A stretch of DNA of 64,000 nt from Variovorax paradoxus (lineage in GTDB: Bacteria; Pseudomonadota; Gammaproteobacteria; Burkholderiales; Burkholderiaceae_C). Both the position numbers and the translations under genes were made by a program. The notes below the pieces were generated by a model. The model saw only the letters and a list, made by a program, of their open reading frames with translations, was not told where the DNA came from and made no database searches. Where the stretch lies: assembly GCF_029919115.1 (NCBI RefSeq), contig NZ_CP123990.1:4428501-4492500 (forward strand), read 5' to 3'. Position 1 is the stretch's first letter. Every line of letters starts with the position of its first letter. This document shows, one piece after another, positions 61,117 to 64,000 of this stretch.

Positions 61117-62049
61117 TCAGGCGCGCGCCGGCTCGCCCCGCAGCAGCCGTGCAGCCGCCGCAAGCGCCACCGCCAGGTAGGCAAGGCCCGCGGGTACCCA
61201 CATGATCAGCCCGCCGAGCCGCTGGTCTTCGAGCAGGTCGAAGCCCAGCGCGGGCGTGCCCGCTGCATAGATGGGGTACCAGGGCACGGTCGAAAACGTC
61301 AGCAGCGCGCCAAGGGCTCCGGTATGCACCATGGTCGTGAAGAGATACAGCATCGAGCCGCCGTGGCCCGCGCGCGAAGCACCGCCCAGCGGCGGCCACC
61401 AGAACAGCAGCGCGGTGACAAGAAAGCTTGTGTGCTGCAGGCTGTGCACACCCGGGCTGCGCAGCGCCGCCTCGAAGAGCGGCGGCAAGTGCCAGGCCCA
61501 CAGCGCAATGCCGTGCAGGGCCCAGGCAACCGGCGCATGGGTCAGCACGCTCCAGGTTCCGGCCACCGCGGGCAGGTGCACGAGGCGGCTCGTCCGCGAA
61601 CGCCACCTATCCGGCAGCGCCCAGGTCCACACAGCGAGCGGTTGGCCCATGACCAGCAGCGGCGCGGCCACGATCATGAGCACCTCGTGCTGGACCATGT
61701 GGGCAGAAAAAAGAAAGCCGCCAAGTGCGTCGAGCGGCGACACGAGCGCCAGCACCAGCGCAAGCCAGCCGGTGCCGAAAGAAGCGGCGCGCGCCTTGCC
61801 GACTCCGCGGCCCGCACCGGCCTTGCGCCACAGCCGCAGCAGGCCGGCCACATACAGCGCAAGGCTGATGGCCAGGCAGGCGAGAACCCATGGCTCGAGG
61901 CTCCATCCGATCGCGGGTGCGGCCGATGTCGCTTCGGGCGAATGCGCACTTGCAATGGGCACATTCAAAAGCAGAAGCAGCGGCGCGGCGCACGACGATC
62001 GCGCGCTCGCGCGCTTTCCGTTTGCAGGCGACGGCACCGTTGTTCGCAT
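61117..62049 (-). CDS. ctaG: CtaG-type oxidase assembly protein
   Basis: 310 residues from ATG 62049 (a TTG at 62067 is also in frame). After an N-terminal hydrophobic segment there are seven or so membrane helices with conserved His residues: SAHMVQHEVLMIVAAPLLVMGQPL, WSVLTHAPVAWALHGIALWAWHLPPLF and GVHSLQHTSFLVTALLFWW. These match the caa3-oxidase CtaG family, thought to help insert copper-B. It lies 108 bases upstream of the dehydrogenase gene on the same strand. This is distinct from Cox11, which is sometimes also called CtaG. Confidence 0.88.
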   Translation of the reverse strand: MRTTVPSPANGKRASARSSCAAPLLLLLNVPIASAHSPEATSAAPAIGWSLEPWVLACLAISLALYVAGLLRLWRKAGAGRGVGKARAASFGTGWLALVLALVSPLDALGGFLFSAHMVQHEVLMIVAAPLLVMGQPLAVWTWALPDRWRSRTSRLVHLPAVAGTWSVLTHAPVAWALHGIALWAWHLPPLFEAALRSPGVHSLQHTSFLVTALLFWWPPLGGASRAGHGGSMLYLFTTMVHTGALGALLTFSTVPWYPIYAAGTPALGFDLLEDQRLGGLIMWVPAGLAYLAVALAAAARLLRGEPARA

Positions 62050-62107
62050 CTGCGTAGTCTGGGCCAAATTCGCAGGTGCTGCTTTGTTTCCCAGCCGCGC
62101 CGTGCCG

Positions 62108-62139
62108 CAAAAAAAGCGGCGTCCCGCAAAGGACGCCGC
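62108..62139 (-). terminator. Intrinsic terminator after groEL
   Basis: Read on the minus strand, GCGGCGTCC pairs with GGACGCCGC (loop TTTGCG) and is followed by at least six T. It lies 32 bases after the groEL stop, so groESL is a separate transcript from ctaG and the dehydrogenase genes. Confidence 0.88.
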
Positions 62140-62170
62140 CTCATGCTTCAGGAAGCGCGATGCGAACTCA

Positions 62171-63835
<1,665 letters not shown>

Positions 63836-64000
63836 TCAGGCGACGCGCTTCAGGCCGCCGCGTTCGCTGGTGTCGACAACCGCGAGCACGTCGTCCTCGC
63901 GCATCACCAGCAGTTCCTCGTCTTCGACCTTGACCGTCTGCCCCGCGTACTTGGCAAAGAGCACCTGGTCGCCCGCCTTCAGGTGCAAGGGGCGCAGGGT
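63836..64000 (-). CDS. groES: GroES co-chaperonin, C-terminal part
   Basis: The gene runs off the right edge; 54 residues are visible. They begin [20 protein letters not shown] and continue with [22 protein letters not shown] before the final KRVA. These match the second half of GroES (GDQVLFxKYxGxxVKxxxEELLxMREDDxxAVV). It lies 39 bases upstream of groEL, the usual groESL order. Confidence 0.93.
   Translation of the reverse strand, partial: TLRPLHLKAGDQVLFAKYAGQTVKVEDEELLVMREDDVLAVVDTSERGGLKRVA

Overview
The window looks like chromosomal DNA of a high-GC betaproteobacterium of the order Burkholderiales, most likely Variovorax or a close Comamonadaceae relative. The evidence is the tRNA-Tyr/Gly/Thr-tuf-tRNA-Trp-secE-nusG-rplKAJL-rpoBC block, the protein sequences themselves, and the gph-trpEGDC arrangement. 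No database search was possible, so the genus is an inference. I see no insertion sequence, prophage, CRISPR array or origin.

Layout. (1) 1-7.1 kb: part of a type VI secretion locus (hcp, tssC, tssB, tssA on the minus strand, tssJ on the plus strand, then a short TssM-like protein with a degenerate P-loop and a TssL carrying a DUF4384-like tail). (2) 7.3-11.4 kb: an orphan NarL-type response regulator, a crystallin-like lipoprotein and several small proteins of unknown function, ending in a DUF2383 ferritin-like protein. (3) 11.5-16.3 kb: a 1617-residue adhesin joining a haemagglutinin-type N-terminus to an autotransporter barrel. (4) 16.6-25.0 kb: gph, a chalcone-isomerase-like secreted protein on the opposite strand, and a tight operon trpE-(GxxExxY protein)-trpG-ltaE-RhtB exporter-trpD-trpC-ung, preceded by a candidate Trp-rich leader peptide. 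(5) 25.1-39.1 kb: tRNAs, EF-Tu, SecE, NusG, four ribosomal proteins and RNA polymerase beta and beta', closed by a strong terminator. (6) 39.2-45.2 kb: LemA-like protein, rsmB, DUF4390 protein, ntrY, an NtrX-like regulator without an AAA+ domain, tRNA-Phe. (7) 45.2-53.8 kb: a Phd-type antitoxin/zeta-type toxin pair, a chemoreceptor behind a FliA-type promoter, a hydrolase/DUF427 pair, a methyltransferase, an MscS channel, a PD-(D/E)XK-like hypothetical protein and a DksA-type zinc-finger protein. (8) 53.9-64.0 kb: ten same-strand genes, read from the right edge inward: groES, groEL (a divergent second copy), terminator, ctaG, a PQQ dehydrogenase with the lanthanide-type Asp pair, an XoxJ-like binding protein, a cytochrome c lipoprotein, caa3-type oxidase subunits II (with fused cytochrome c), I and III, and a small membrane protein.

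How the genes work together: region 8 reads as a self-contained periplasmic alcohol-oxidising respiratory chain (dehydrogenase, then cytochrome c, then its own terminal oxidase with copper-assembly factor and chaperonin); this is the most interesting system in the window. Region 4 couples tryptophan synthesis to an exporter, a threonine aldolase and a nuclease-fold protein of unknown role through ATGA overlaps and short gaps. Several genes use GTG or TTG starts (gph, chalcone-isomerase-like, trpE, rplJ, DUF4390, ntrY, the 48.6 kb hydrolase and the PD-(D/E)XK-like protein).
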